DNA of 7,926 nt, from contig JAYUSD010000144.1 in assembly GCA_043755865.1 (NCBI GenBank), positions 1 through 7,926 of the forward strand. The letters are read 5' to 3'. The position numbers and the translations under genes were made by a program. This stretch comes from JANMDU01 sp043755865. GTDB lineage: Bacteria; Pseudomonadota; Gammaproteobacteria; Burkholderiales; Burkholderiaceae_C. The notes beneath the pieces were generated by a model. That model was not told the DNA's origin. It did no database searches and saw only the letters and a list, made by a program, of their open reading frames with translations. Positions 1 to 5,191 of the stretch are shown here, in pieces. Numbering within the stretch: the stretch's first letter is position 1; each line of letters opens with the position of its first letter.

Positions 1-762
1 GGCTTTGACCTTCGCACCACGCCCATCCAAAAACTCTTGCACCCGCGCTTGCGCCTCAGGGGCAGTTTCCACAATCGAGGCCATCAGCGATTCCATGAGT
101 AGCCCATGATCGGCTGGAATCTCGGTGATGCGCGGCAAGGCTTGGATCAAAGCGTAATTTGTCATCGGCGCATTGCTGGCAATTCGCGTGGCCAGCTCCA
201 TGGCTTTGGCCACCGCGCCACCTGCGGGCACAAGGTATTGCGCAAAGCCCACCGGCACAGCCTCAGCGGCTTTGTACACGCGGCCAGTCAGCATCATGTC
301 GAGCATGCGATGCGTGCCGATCAATTTGGGCGCGCGCACCGAGCCGCCCCCGCCCACGAAGATACCACGCGCGCCCTCGGGGAAAGCGAAAAACGCCGTT
401 TCATCAGCCACGCGAATATGGCAAGCGGCCGCTAGCTCCATGCCGCCGCCCACGCAAGCGCCATGAATTGCGGCCACCACGGGGCGCGTGCCTTTTTCAA
501 TCCCGTCAAACACCCGATGCCATTGGCGTGAATGGTGCAAACCCTCCACGCTTGTGCGCCCTTTGATCTCGCTCAAATCCAAGCCTGCGCAGAAATGATC
601 GCCTTGGCCGGAGATAACAACGGCTCTGCAGCTCTCAGGCAGTACTGCAAACGCGGCTTCAATCGCCAGGATCACGCTATCCGATATGGCATTGCGTTTA
701 TGAGGCCGCTCAATGCGGATATGCGCAACTGCGCCTTCGTGTGTGGTGGACATGTCGTGCAT
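1..762 (-). CDS. Enoyl-CoA hydratase/isomerase (crotonase) family protein, 3' end cut by window
   Basis: A crotonase-fold acyl-CoA enzyme, probably cytosolic and acting on 2-enoyl-CoA or a related thioester in fatty-acid or amino-acid breakdown; the exact substrate cannot be told. 254 codons are visible with no stop before the window edge, close to the usual ~260-residue length, so only a few residues are missing. The oxyanion-hole segment HFCAGLD lies near residues 57-63 and CVGGGMELA near 103-111. Two acidic residues match the catalytic pair of hydratases: E109 in GGGMEL and E129 in FPEGARG. In-frame ATGs occur at 783, 762 and 753, and a TGA lies directly upstream of 783. None has a clear Shine-Dalgarno sequence. 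762 is a compromise; 753 (MSTTHEGAVAHI) gives the family's usual short N-terminus. It sits 90-110 bp downstream of prfA with its own candidate promoter. Confidence 0.9.
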   Translation of the reverse strand, partial: MHDMSTTHEGAVAHIRIERPHKRNAISDSVILAIEAAFAVLPESCRAVVISGQGDHFCAGLDLSEIKGRTSVEGLHHSRQWHRVFDGIEKGTRPVVAAIHGACVGGGMELAAACHIRVADETAFFAFPEGARGIFVGGGGSVRAPKLIGTHRMLDMMLTGRVYKAAEAVPVGFAQYLVPAGGAVAKAMELATRIASNAPMTNYALIQALPRITEIPADHGLLMESLMASIVETAPEAQARVQEFLDGRGAKVKA

Positions 763-821
763 AGTGGAGTTGGGTGGATTCATTCAGTCATCTGAAGAAA
801 GCGAGCAGGGCATTGCTGCAA

Positions 822-850
822 AGGATATGACCTCGGAGCAGACAAGTCAA
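822..850 (-). promoter_or_regulatory. Candidate sigma-70 promoter for the crotonase gene
   Basis: On the minus strand a TTGACT -35 box (850-845), a 17-bp spacer and a TATCCT -10 box (827-822) lie between the prfA stop and the crotonase start. The -35 matches consensus at 5 of 6 positions and the -10 at 4 of 6. Transcription would start near 815, giving a leader of about 30-60 nt depending on the start codon. This suggests the gene is not solely dependent on read-through from prfA. Confidence 0.45.
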
Positions 851-873
851 CACACTTCAAAAGCGAAGCCGTA

Positions 874-1977
874 TCAAGCCACGCCAAGCTCTAGTTCACT
901 GAGTTGCTCCTCTTCCCGGGCATGTAAAAGCGCTTGCACCGTCTCGCCCAGATCACCTTCCATCACAAAAAGCAATTTGTACAGCGTCAAGTTAATCCGG
1001 TGATCCGTCATTCGGCCTTGGGGGAAGTTGTACGTGCGGATGCGGTCGCTTCTGTCGCCGCTGCCGATCAAGCCTTTTCGCGTGGCGGCCTCCTTCGCCG
1101 CTCGCTCACTGCGCTCTTTTTCTTGCAGCCGCGCTTGCAACACTTGCAGCGCCTTGGCTTTGTTCGCATGCTGGCTTCGGCCATCTTGGCATTCGGCGAC
1201 AAGACCAGTGGGAAGGTGAACCACGCGCACGGCGGAATCGGTTTTGTTAATGTGCTGGCCGCCCGCGCCGCTCGCGCGAAACGTGTCGATGCGCAGATCA
1301 GCCGGGTTCAATGTGATCGCTTGGTGCGGATCGGGCTCGGGCATCACAGCCACTGTACAGGCGCTGGTGTGGATGCGGCCTTGGGTCTCCGTGGTGGGCA
1401 CGCGCTGCACGCGGTGGCCGCCTGATTCGTAGCGCAGCTTGCCATACACGCCGATGCCCCATTCATCGACAGCACCTTCCATCCGCAGCACGACTTCTTT
1501 GAAGCCGCCCACTTCTGAATGCGACTCGCTCATGATCTCCACGCGCCAGCCTTGTGTGGTGGCGTAGCGGGTGTACATACGACACAGGTCGCCAGCAAAT
1601 AATGCTGATTCGTCCCCTCCCGTCCCAGCGCGGATTTCGATGAAAGCAGCGCGTGCATCGTCCGGATCGCGCGGGATCAACAGGCGCTGCAATTCGTCTT
1701 CGAGTTTTGTGAGCTCTGTTTGGCCAGAGGCAATCTCTTCGCGCGCCATCTCTGCCATGTCGCTGTCTGCGAGCATTTCCTTCGCAGAGGCAATATCTAC
1801 TTCGATCTGCTGATAACGAGCATAGCGGCCAGCAGTTGGCGTGACCTGCGCGTGCTCTTGCGACAACGTGCGAAATGCTTTCATGTCGGCCATGATGTCT
1901 GGCTTAGACAGCAAGCTCTCTACATCAAGCAGGCGCTCGGAAATGGTTTCTAACTTTGAGCGGAGAAATGGTTTCAT
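874..1977 (-). CDS. prfA: Peptide chain release factor 1 (RF1)
   Basis: RF1 binds the ribosomal A site at UAA and UAG stop codons and triggers hydrolysis of peptidyl-tRNA. The 367-residue length fits the family (about 360). The peptidyl-transferase-centre motif GGQ is at residues 239-241 within GAGGQHINKTDS. The stop-codon recognition tripeptide is PTT at 194-196 in RVPTTETQGRIH, matching the PxT pattern of RF1 rather than the SPF of RF2. The N-terminal helical domain (about 1-100) and domain 2 from AFIEIRAGTGGDES are intact. The start at 1977 gives MKPFLRSKLE, the usual RF1 beginning; an AGGG lies about 10-13 nt upstream. Its own stop is UGA, read by RF2. RF1's usual partners hemA and prmC (the GGQ methyltransferase) are not adjacent: the FKBP gene is upstream and a crotonase downstream. 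Confidence 0.98.
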   Translation of the reverse strand: MKPFLRSKLETISERLLDVESLLSKPDIMADMKAFRTLSQEHAQVTPTAGRYARYQQIEVDIASAKEMLADSDMAEMAREEIASGQTELTKLEDELQRLLIPRDPDDARAAFIEIRAGTGGDESALFAGDLCRMYTRYATTQGWRVEIMSESHSEVGGFKEVVLRMEGAVDEWGIGVYGKLRYESGGHRVQRVPTTETQGRIHTSACTVAVMPEPDPHQAITLNPADLRIDTFRASGAGGQHINKTDSAVRVVHLPTGLVAECQDGRSQHANKAKALQVLQARLQEKERSERAAKEAATRKGLIGSGDRSDRIRTYNFPQGRMTDHRINLTLYKLLFVMEGDLGETVQALLHAREEEQLSELELGVA

Positions 1978-1990
1978 GCAAAGATGACCC

Positions 1991-2011
1991 TGCCGAGCTC
2001 CCCGCTCGGCA
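1991..2011 (-). promoter_or_regulatory. Perfect 8-bp hairpin between the FKBP stop and prfA start
   Basis: The arms TGCCGAGC and GCTCGGCA (on either strand) pair perfectly around a 5-base loop. In the minus-strand transcript the loop reads GGGGA and the hairpin ends 13 nt before the prfA ATG. No U-run follows, so it is not a standard intrinsic terminator. It could protect the FKBP mRNA 3' end, weaken read-through, or influence access to the prfA ribosome binding site, since the G-rich loop and the AGGG at the 3' foot are the only Shine-Dalgarno-like sequences. Its function is inferred. Confidence 0.5.
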
Positions 2012-2034
2012 TGAGGCGAAGCCGCAGTATGTGT

Positions 2035-2391
2035 TTAATGAACCGCCAACAGCTCAACATCAAATTTTAAGGTCGCGTTGGGTGGAATCACGCCGCCTGC
2101 GCCTCGCGCGCCATAGCCCAGCTCAGGCGGGATGATCAAAGTGCGCTTGCCGCCCACTTGCATACCAGCCACGCCTTCGTCCCAGCCCTTAATCACCATG
2201 CCTGCGCCGAGGCTGAATTCAAATGGCTGCATGCGATCTTTGCTGGAATCAAACTTCGCGCCTTGCACGCCGTCGTTAAACAGCCAGCCCGTGTAGTGCA
2301 CGCTGACTTCTTGGCCAGCGGCGGCGGTTGCGCCTGAGCCGATCTCGGTGTCAATGTATTGGAGGCCTGAGGGAGTTGTTTGAGTAGTCAT
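2035..2391 (-). CDS. FKBP-type peptidyl-prolyl cis-trans isomerase
   Basis: A single-domain FKBP foldase of 118 residues that would catalyse proline cis-trans isomerisation in the cytoplasm; no signal peptide or membrane segment is visible. The pocket residues are present in order: VHYTGWL at 31-37, the KFD segment around 46-48, VIKGWDEGV at 66-74, the IIPPELGYG stretch at 86-94, and the closing FDVELL strand at 110-115. The start at 2391 (MTTQTTPSGLQYID) was preferred to an in-frame ATG at 2454, because the family begins near the SGLQY segment and the extra 21 residues show no conserved features. A weak GAAAGA lies 8-13 nt upstream. The gene precedes prfA on the same strand by 57 bp, so the two may be co-transcribed. 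Confidence 0.95.
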   Translation of the reverse strand: MTTQTTPSGLQYIDTEIGSGATAAAGQEVSVHYTGWLFNDGVQGAKFDSSKDRMQPFEFSLGAGMVIKGWDEGVAGMQVGGKRTLIIPPELGYGARGAGGVIPPNATLKFDVELLAVH

Positions 2392-2567
2392 GATGTGTCT
2401 TTCACTATAAATTTGGTAGCGCGTTGCGCAGATCGGATGCCGGCTAGAGGCCAAAAAGGCTCAAAAAAATCGAGATTACCCTGCATTTTATAGCTCGTCG
2501 TGGCGCTTGCGGTTGCACATCAAAAGTTTGCTGGTGTTACCATCGTAGCACCCAAGGAGATTCAGCC
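2392..2567. promoter_or_regulatory. Divergent intergenic region between the FKBP gene and the first toxin-antitoxin module
   Basis: This 176-bp AT-rich gap must hold promoters in both directions. On the minus strand two -10-like hexamers are visible: TATAAA at 2492-2487 and TATAGT at 2409-2404. Neither has a good -35 at standard spacing, and the second would leave almost no leader. On the plus strand a TGGT-GTT-ACCA inverted repeat (2532-2542) lies just before the antitoxin ribosome binding site and could be a ribbon-helix-helix operator. No gene or terminator was found in it. Confidence 0.4.
2554..2559 (+). promoter_or_regulatory. Shine-Dalgarno of the ParD-like antitoxin gene
   Basis: A strong AAGGAG lies 8 nt before the ATG at 2568 and fixes the antitoxin start. 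It is much stronger than any ribosome binding site before the toxin or metZ. This fits antitoxin-rich translation, with the downstream cistrons dependent on coupling. Confidence 0.8.
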
Positions 2568-2903
2568 ATGACCAGCACCACCTCTCTCAAACTCCCCGAT
2601 GAGCTCAAAGCGCAGATCGCAGACACTGCAAAACGCCGTGGCAAAACTGCTCACGCACTCATGGTGGATACGTTGCAACTTGCCATGGATGAAGCGCGAG
2701 TTGACGATGAGTTTTATCGCGAAGCGATGGAGTCGTATCAGGAGACTGTTGAATCTAATATTTGCTACAGCCACGAAGAAATTGCTAAGTGGATGCGCGC
2801 AAAAGTGCGTGGGCAAGAAGCTCCTGAGCCTACGCCACATGCCTACGACACAACTAAGCCTATGCGCCCAGAGTTACTCAAAAAACAAAATCTTCTTCAA
2901 TGA
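2568..2903 (+). CDS. Ribbon-helix-helix (CopG/ParD-like) antitoxin
   Basis: A 111-residue antitoxin, first gene of a type II toxin-antitoxin pair. Residues 5-10 (TSLKLP) look like the DNA-contacting strand of a ribbon-helix-helix fold. Two helices follow, about 11-25 (DELKAQIADTAKRRG) and 27-43. The remaining part, about 45-111, is acidic and helical at first, then proline-rich, and is expected to wrap and neutralise the toxin. The protein should dimerise, bind its own promoter and repress it. Its TGA overlaps the toxin ATG by 4 bp (ATGA, 2900-2903), a typical coupling arrangement. Base composition is more AT-rich than the flanking housekeeping genes, consistent with horizontal acquisition. 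The class is inferred from the N-terminal pattern and the neighbouring toxin. Confidence 0.82.
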   Translation: MTSTTSLKLPDELKAQIADTAKRRGKTAHALMVDTLQLAMDEARVDDEFYREAMESYQETVESNICYSHEEIAKWMRAKVRGQEAPEPTPHAYDTTKPMRPELLKKQNLLQ

Positions 2904-3199
2904 CGCGCATCGAATATTCAGCTGACTTTTTCTCTGATCTAAAACGACTCACACGTTTTTTGCTAGAACGGCATCCCGAAGATGCCGTTGGGCTCACTGA
3001 TTTGATTTTGGATGCACTTCAAATGCTTCAGCTACATCCAAAAGTTGGTCGACCCTACAACTTGCCCATGCGTGAGCTGGTCATTTCTCGCGGACGTTCT
3101 GGCTATTTAGCACTGTACCGATATAACCCGATCACTGACGAAGTATTGGTCATGCGAATACGTCATCAACGTGAAGCTGCCTACAGCATGATTGAATAA
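2900..3199 (+). CDS. RelE/ParE superfamily toxin
   Basis: A 99-residue toxin of the RelE/ParE fold. It has two N-terminal helices (about 8-45), then the beta-sheet core with GRPYNLPMRELVI (50-62), GYLALYRYN (68-76) and the family's characteristic C-terminal MRIRHQREAAY (85-95). The family contains both gyrase poisons (ParE) and ribosome-dependent mRNA endonucleases (RelE). The sequence is more ParE-like, but the target cannot be assigned by eye. It is translated from an ATG overlapping the antitoxin stop, with no clear ribosome binding site of its own, so it probably depends on translational coupling. Only four bases separate its TAA from the metZ ATG. All core elements look intact, so the module may be active. 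Confidence 0.85.
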   Translation: MTRIEYSADFFSDLKRLTRFLLERHPEDAVGLTDLILDALQMLQLHPKVGRPYNLPMRELVISRGRSGYLALYRYNPITDEVLVMRIRHQREAAYSMIE

Positions 3200-3203
3200 A
3201 TTT

Positions 3204-4424
3204 ATGAAAACCACCTTCCAAAAACCACTTCCCGAAGGCCTGCATCCCGACACGCTCGCCGTGCGCACCGCCGTGCCGCGCAGCCAATATGGCGAAAATT
3301 CTGAAGCCTTGTACCTCACCAGCGGCTACGTGCAACCAGATTCGCATACTTCGGCTCAGCGCTTTTTAGGCGAAGAAGAAGGCTACACCTATGGCCGCAC
3401 TGGCAACCCGACGGTGAGCACCTTTGAGATGCGCTTGGCAGCGATGGAGGGCACGGAGGCTGCGATGGCCACTTCTTCGGGCATGTCGTCCGTGATGCTC
3501 ATGCTCTTCTCGCTTTTGAAATCAGGCGATCATGTGGTGTTTTCTCAATCCATGTTTGGCTCTACGATCAAGCTGATCGGCACAGAGTTTGCGCGATTTG
3601 GCGTGGAGTCAAGCATCGTGCCGCAGACCGATGTGGCCGCATGGAAAGCGGCTGTGCGCCCAAGCACGAAAATTTTGTTTGCCGAGACGCCGACCAATCC
3701 ATTGACGCACGTGTGCGATATCCAAGCGCTGGCCGATATTGCACACAACGCTGGCGCATTGCTCGCTGTGGACAACTGCTTTGCCACACCCGTACTGCAA
3801 AAACCGGTGCTCATGGGTGCAGACATCATCATGCACTCGGGCACAAAATATTTGGATGGTCAAGGCCGCGTGATGGCGGGCGCACTGTGCGCAAGCGAAA
3901 AGCTAGTCACAGAGAAATTCCTGCCTGTGATGAAAAACAGCGGCTTGATCCTCGCGCCTTTTAATGCATGGGTGCTGATCAAAGGCTTGGAGACGCTCGA
4001 TATTCGCATTCGCGCGCAAAGCGCAAGAGCACTCGAGATGGCGCATTGGCTCGAAGCTCATCCTGCCGTGGCTCGCGTGTATTACCCCGGCCTCAAGAGC
4101 CATGAGCAACACGCGCTCGCGATGAAGCAAATGTCAAACAACGGTGGCGCAGTGCTCTCGTTTGACGTCAAAGCCAATGATGCAACGCAAGCTCGCGAAC
4201 GCGCCTTCCATGTGCTCGACAGCATGCAAGTGCTGTCGTTGTGTACAAATTTGGGCGACACCAAAACGCTGCTCACCCATCCCGCGAGCACATCGCATGG
4301 CAAGCTCTCAGATGCCCAGCGCAGCGCTGCTGGCATTGGCCAAGGCATGATCCGCATGGCCGTGGGATTGGAGCATGTGGGCGATATGAAAGACGATTTG
4401 ATGCGCGGCTTAGATACTTTGTGA
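3204..4424 (+). CDS. metZ: O-succinylhomoserine sulfhydrylase (PLP-dependent, methionine biosynthesis)
   Basis: MetZ converts O-succinylhomoserine and sulfide to homocysteine, the direct sulfhydrylation route to methionine; it is a cytosolic PLP enzyme of the Cys/Met metabolism family. The 406 residues match the family's length. YTYGRTGNPT (61-70) supplies the phosphate-binding Tyr and Arg from the neighbouring subunit, SSGM lies at 91-94, D190 in AVDNCF contacts the pyridine nitrogen, and K215 in HSGTKYLDGQ is the Schiff-base lysine. The C-terminus carries the LGDTKTLLTHPASTSH segment. Close homologues in the metB/metC/metY branch are possible, but the overall pattern is that of proteobacterial MetZ. 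The ATG at 3204 was chosen over a TTG at 3192 that would overlap the toxin gene. No good Shine-Dalgarno or promoter precedes it, suggesting transcription with the toxin-antitoxin operon or from a promoter within it. Confidence 0.93.
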   Translation: MKTTFQKPLPEGLHPDTLAVRTAVPRSQYGENSEALYLTSGYVQPDSHTSAQRFLGEEEGYTYGRTGNPTVSTFEMRLAAMEGTEAAMATSSGMSSVMLMLFSLLKSGDHVVFSQSMFGSTIKLIGTEFARFGVESSIVPQTDVAAWKAAVRPSTKILFAETPTNPLTHVCDIQALADIAHNAGALLAVDNCFATPVLQKPVLMGADIIMHSGTKYLDGQGRVMAGALCASEKLVTEKFLPVMKNSGLILAPFNAWVLIKGLETLDIRIRAQSARALEMAHWLEAHPAVARVYYPGLKSHEQHALAMKQMSNNGGAVLSFDVKANDATQARERAFHVLDSMQVLSLCTNLGDTKTLLTHPASTSHGKLSDAQRSAAGIGQGMIRMAVGLEHVGDMKDDLMRGLDTL

Positions 4425-4426
4425 GC

Positions 4427-4453
4427 TCATGCCCGCTTAGTTCATGCCCGCTT
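4427..4453. repeat. Direct repeat pair in the metZ/vapC convergent gap
   Basis: The 12-mer TCATGCCCGCTT occurs at 4427-4438 and again at 4442-4453, a 15-bp period, filling almost all of the 32-bp gap between the metZ stop and the toxin stop. A short GCCC/GGGC inverted repeat (4446-4449 with 4461-4464) partly overlaps the second copy. There is no T-run, so a classical terminator is not supported. Confidence 0.6.
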
Positions 4454-4456
4454 CGC

Positions 4457-4876
4457 TCAAGGGCTAGGTACATAGATCGGTGGTGTGAGCTTGAGCTTGG
4501 CCGCGCGTTTTGCAAACTTGCGATCATCGAAAGTGGCCATGCTGGTGCAATGCGCACTGCATCGCAGATGCAGTGCATCGGTGAAATCCAAGCCGAGTAA
4601 ATGATCTTGCAAGGCTGAAAGCACATCAGCACTTCGCTCTAAATTCAAATTTGGTAGCCCTGCCATGTGTCGCAACACGCTTGCAAACTGGACGCCATTG
4701 AATTCATAAAAAGCCCGCAGCACCCACTCCAGCTCTAAAACCACTGTGAGCGGCACAAACAACGCTGGGCTGCTTTCAAAAACTTCTTTCGCGAGCGGCC
4801 GCTGCTTGCCCGCTTCAGGATCACTTGGGTCATCCACATAAAAACGGGCAATGACGTTGGTATCTAAGCTGATCAT
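4457..4876 (-). CDS. PIN-domain (VapC-like) ribonuclease toxin
   Basis: A 139-residue PIN-domain protein, expected to be a Mg2+-dependent endoribonuclease acting as toxin of a type II pair; VapC targets are typically tRNAs or rRNA. The acidic metal-binding residues are in place: D5 in MISLDTNVIARF, E48 in the VLELEWVLR stretch, D97/D100 in LDFTDALHL and D117 in ATFDDRKF. The length fits family members of about 130-140 residues. The ATG at 4876 overlaps the antitoxin TGA by 4 bp (ATGA read on the minus strand), so the two are probably translationally coupled. The gene ends 32 bp from, and convergent with, metZ. All catalytic positions are present, so it looks functional. The symbol vapC is plausible but family members are named variably. 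Confidence 0.9.
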   Translation of the reverse strand: MISLDTNVIARFYVDDPSDPEAGKQRPLAKEVFESSPALFVPLTVVLELEWVLRAFYEFNGVQFASVLRHMAGLPNLNLERSADVLSALQDHLLGLDFTDALHLRCSAHCTSMATFDDRKFAKRAAKLKLTPPIYVPSP

Positions 4877-5121
4877 CGCGTAGCTTTCATTGCACTGGCC
4901 ACGTCAAAATCAGCGAGCTTGCGCGGCGCTTTGCTTTTAGCAACCAACATGCCGTAGCCCTCATCAATAGCTGTGCTTGCGACTTCGTGGCGCAGGCTGA
5001 CGCGCAGGCTACTTCCCTCCAATTCAAAATCAAGCGCCGTGCCAGCCTTGATGCCCAGCATCCGCCGAAATGCAGCTGGGATGACAACCTGACCTTTGTC
5101 CGATACGGTGGATGCAAGCAT
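4873..5121 (-). CDS. AbrB/SpoVT-type (VapB-like) antitoxin
   Basis: An 82-residue antitoxin partner of the adjacent PIN toxin. The N-terminal swapped-hairpin DNA-binding domain is recognisable in STVSDKGQVVIPAAFRRMLGI (4-24) and the following GTALDFELEG (27-36). The C-terminal 35-40 residues would bind and inhibit the toxin. It probably binds its own promoter with the toxin as co-repressor. The start at 5121 is supported by an AGGAG (5132-5128 on the minus strand) six bases upstream. An in-frame ATG at 5241 would overlap gltX and lacks support. The promoter region is shared with divergent gltX. Confidence 0.88.
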   Translation of the reverse strand: MLASTVSDKGQVVIPAAFRRMLGIKAGTALDFELEGSSLRVSLRHEVASTAIDEGYGMLVAKSKAPRKLADFDVASAMKATR

Positions 5122-5144
5122 CTTGATCTCCTGTTTATAAAACG

Positions 5145-5159
5145 TCTTACTATGTAAGA
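5145..5159. promoter_or_regulatory. Inverted repeat, candidate operator between vapBC-like genes and gltX
   Basis: TCTTAC and GTAAGA form perfect 6-bp arms around a TAT centre. The site overlaps the expected transcription start of the antitoxin gene and lies 33 bp before the gltX ATG. AbrB-type antitoxins bind short palindromes at their promoters, so an autoregulatory operator is a reasonable inference. Confidence 0.5.
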
Positions 5160-5187
5160 ATAAAGCAAAGTGTACCGTAAAATTCAA
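5159..5187 (-). promoter_or_regulatory. Candidate promoter of the PIN toxin-antitoxin operon
   Basis: On the minus strand TTGAAT (5187-5182) and TTTATT (5164-5159) are separated by exactly 17 bp, each matching the sigma-70 consensus at four positions. The start point would fall inside the inverted repeat at 5145-5159, well placed for repression. Confidence 0.4.
5178..5183 (+). promoter_or_regulatory. Candidate -10 element of gltX
   Basis: TAAAAT matches the -10 consensus at five of six positions, but no recognisable -35 lies at standard spacing. Transcription from it would begin about two bases before the gltX ATG, and no Shine-Dalgarno is visible before that ATG, so a leaderless or nearly leaderless message is possible. 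The hexamer overlaps the opposite-strand antitoxin -35. Confidence 0.3.
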
Positions 5188-5191
5188 ATCT

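Noticed and set aside
106..566. Overlapping plus-strand open frames at the left edge
   Set aside because: The minus strand carries a clear crotonase with both catalytic glutamates; the plus frames are low-complexity shadows.
934..1425. Plus-strand open frame of 163 codons within prfA
   Set aside because: It is an antisense shadow of RF1 with no recognisable domain.
2392..2454. Upstream in-frame ATG extending the FKBP protein by 21 residues
   Set aside because: The extension shows no conserved features or signal peptide and would span the likely promoter; the start at 2391 matches family N-termini.
2447..2468. GAGGCC-AAAAA-GGCTC hairpin followed by A7 upstream of the FKBP gene
   Set aside because: The stem has a bulge and only five pairs. 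The A-run gives a T-run only before the stem on the minus strand, the wrong side for termination.
3192..3203. TTG start for metZ overlapping the toxin gene
   Set aside because: The ATG at 3204 gives the usual MetZ N-terminus and needs no rare start codon.
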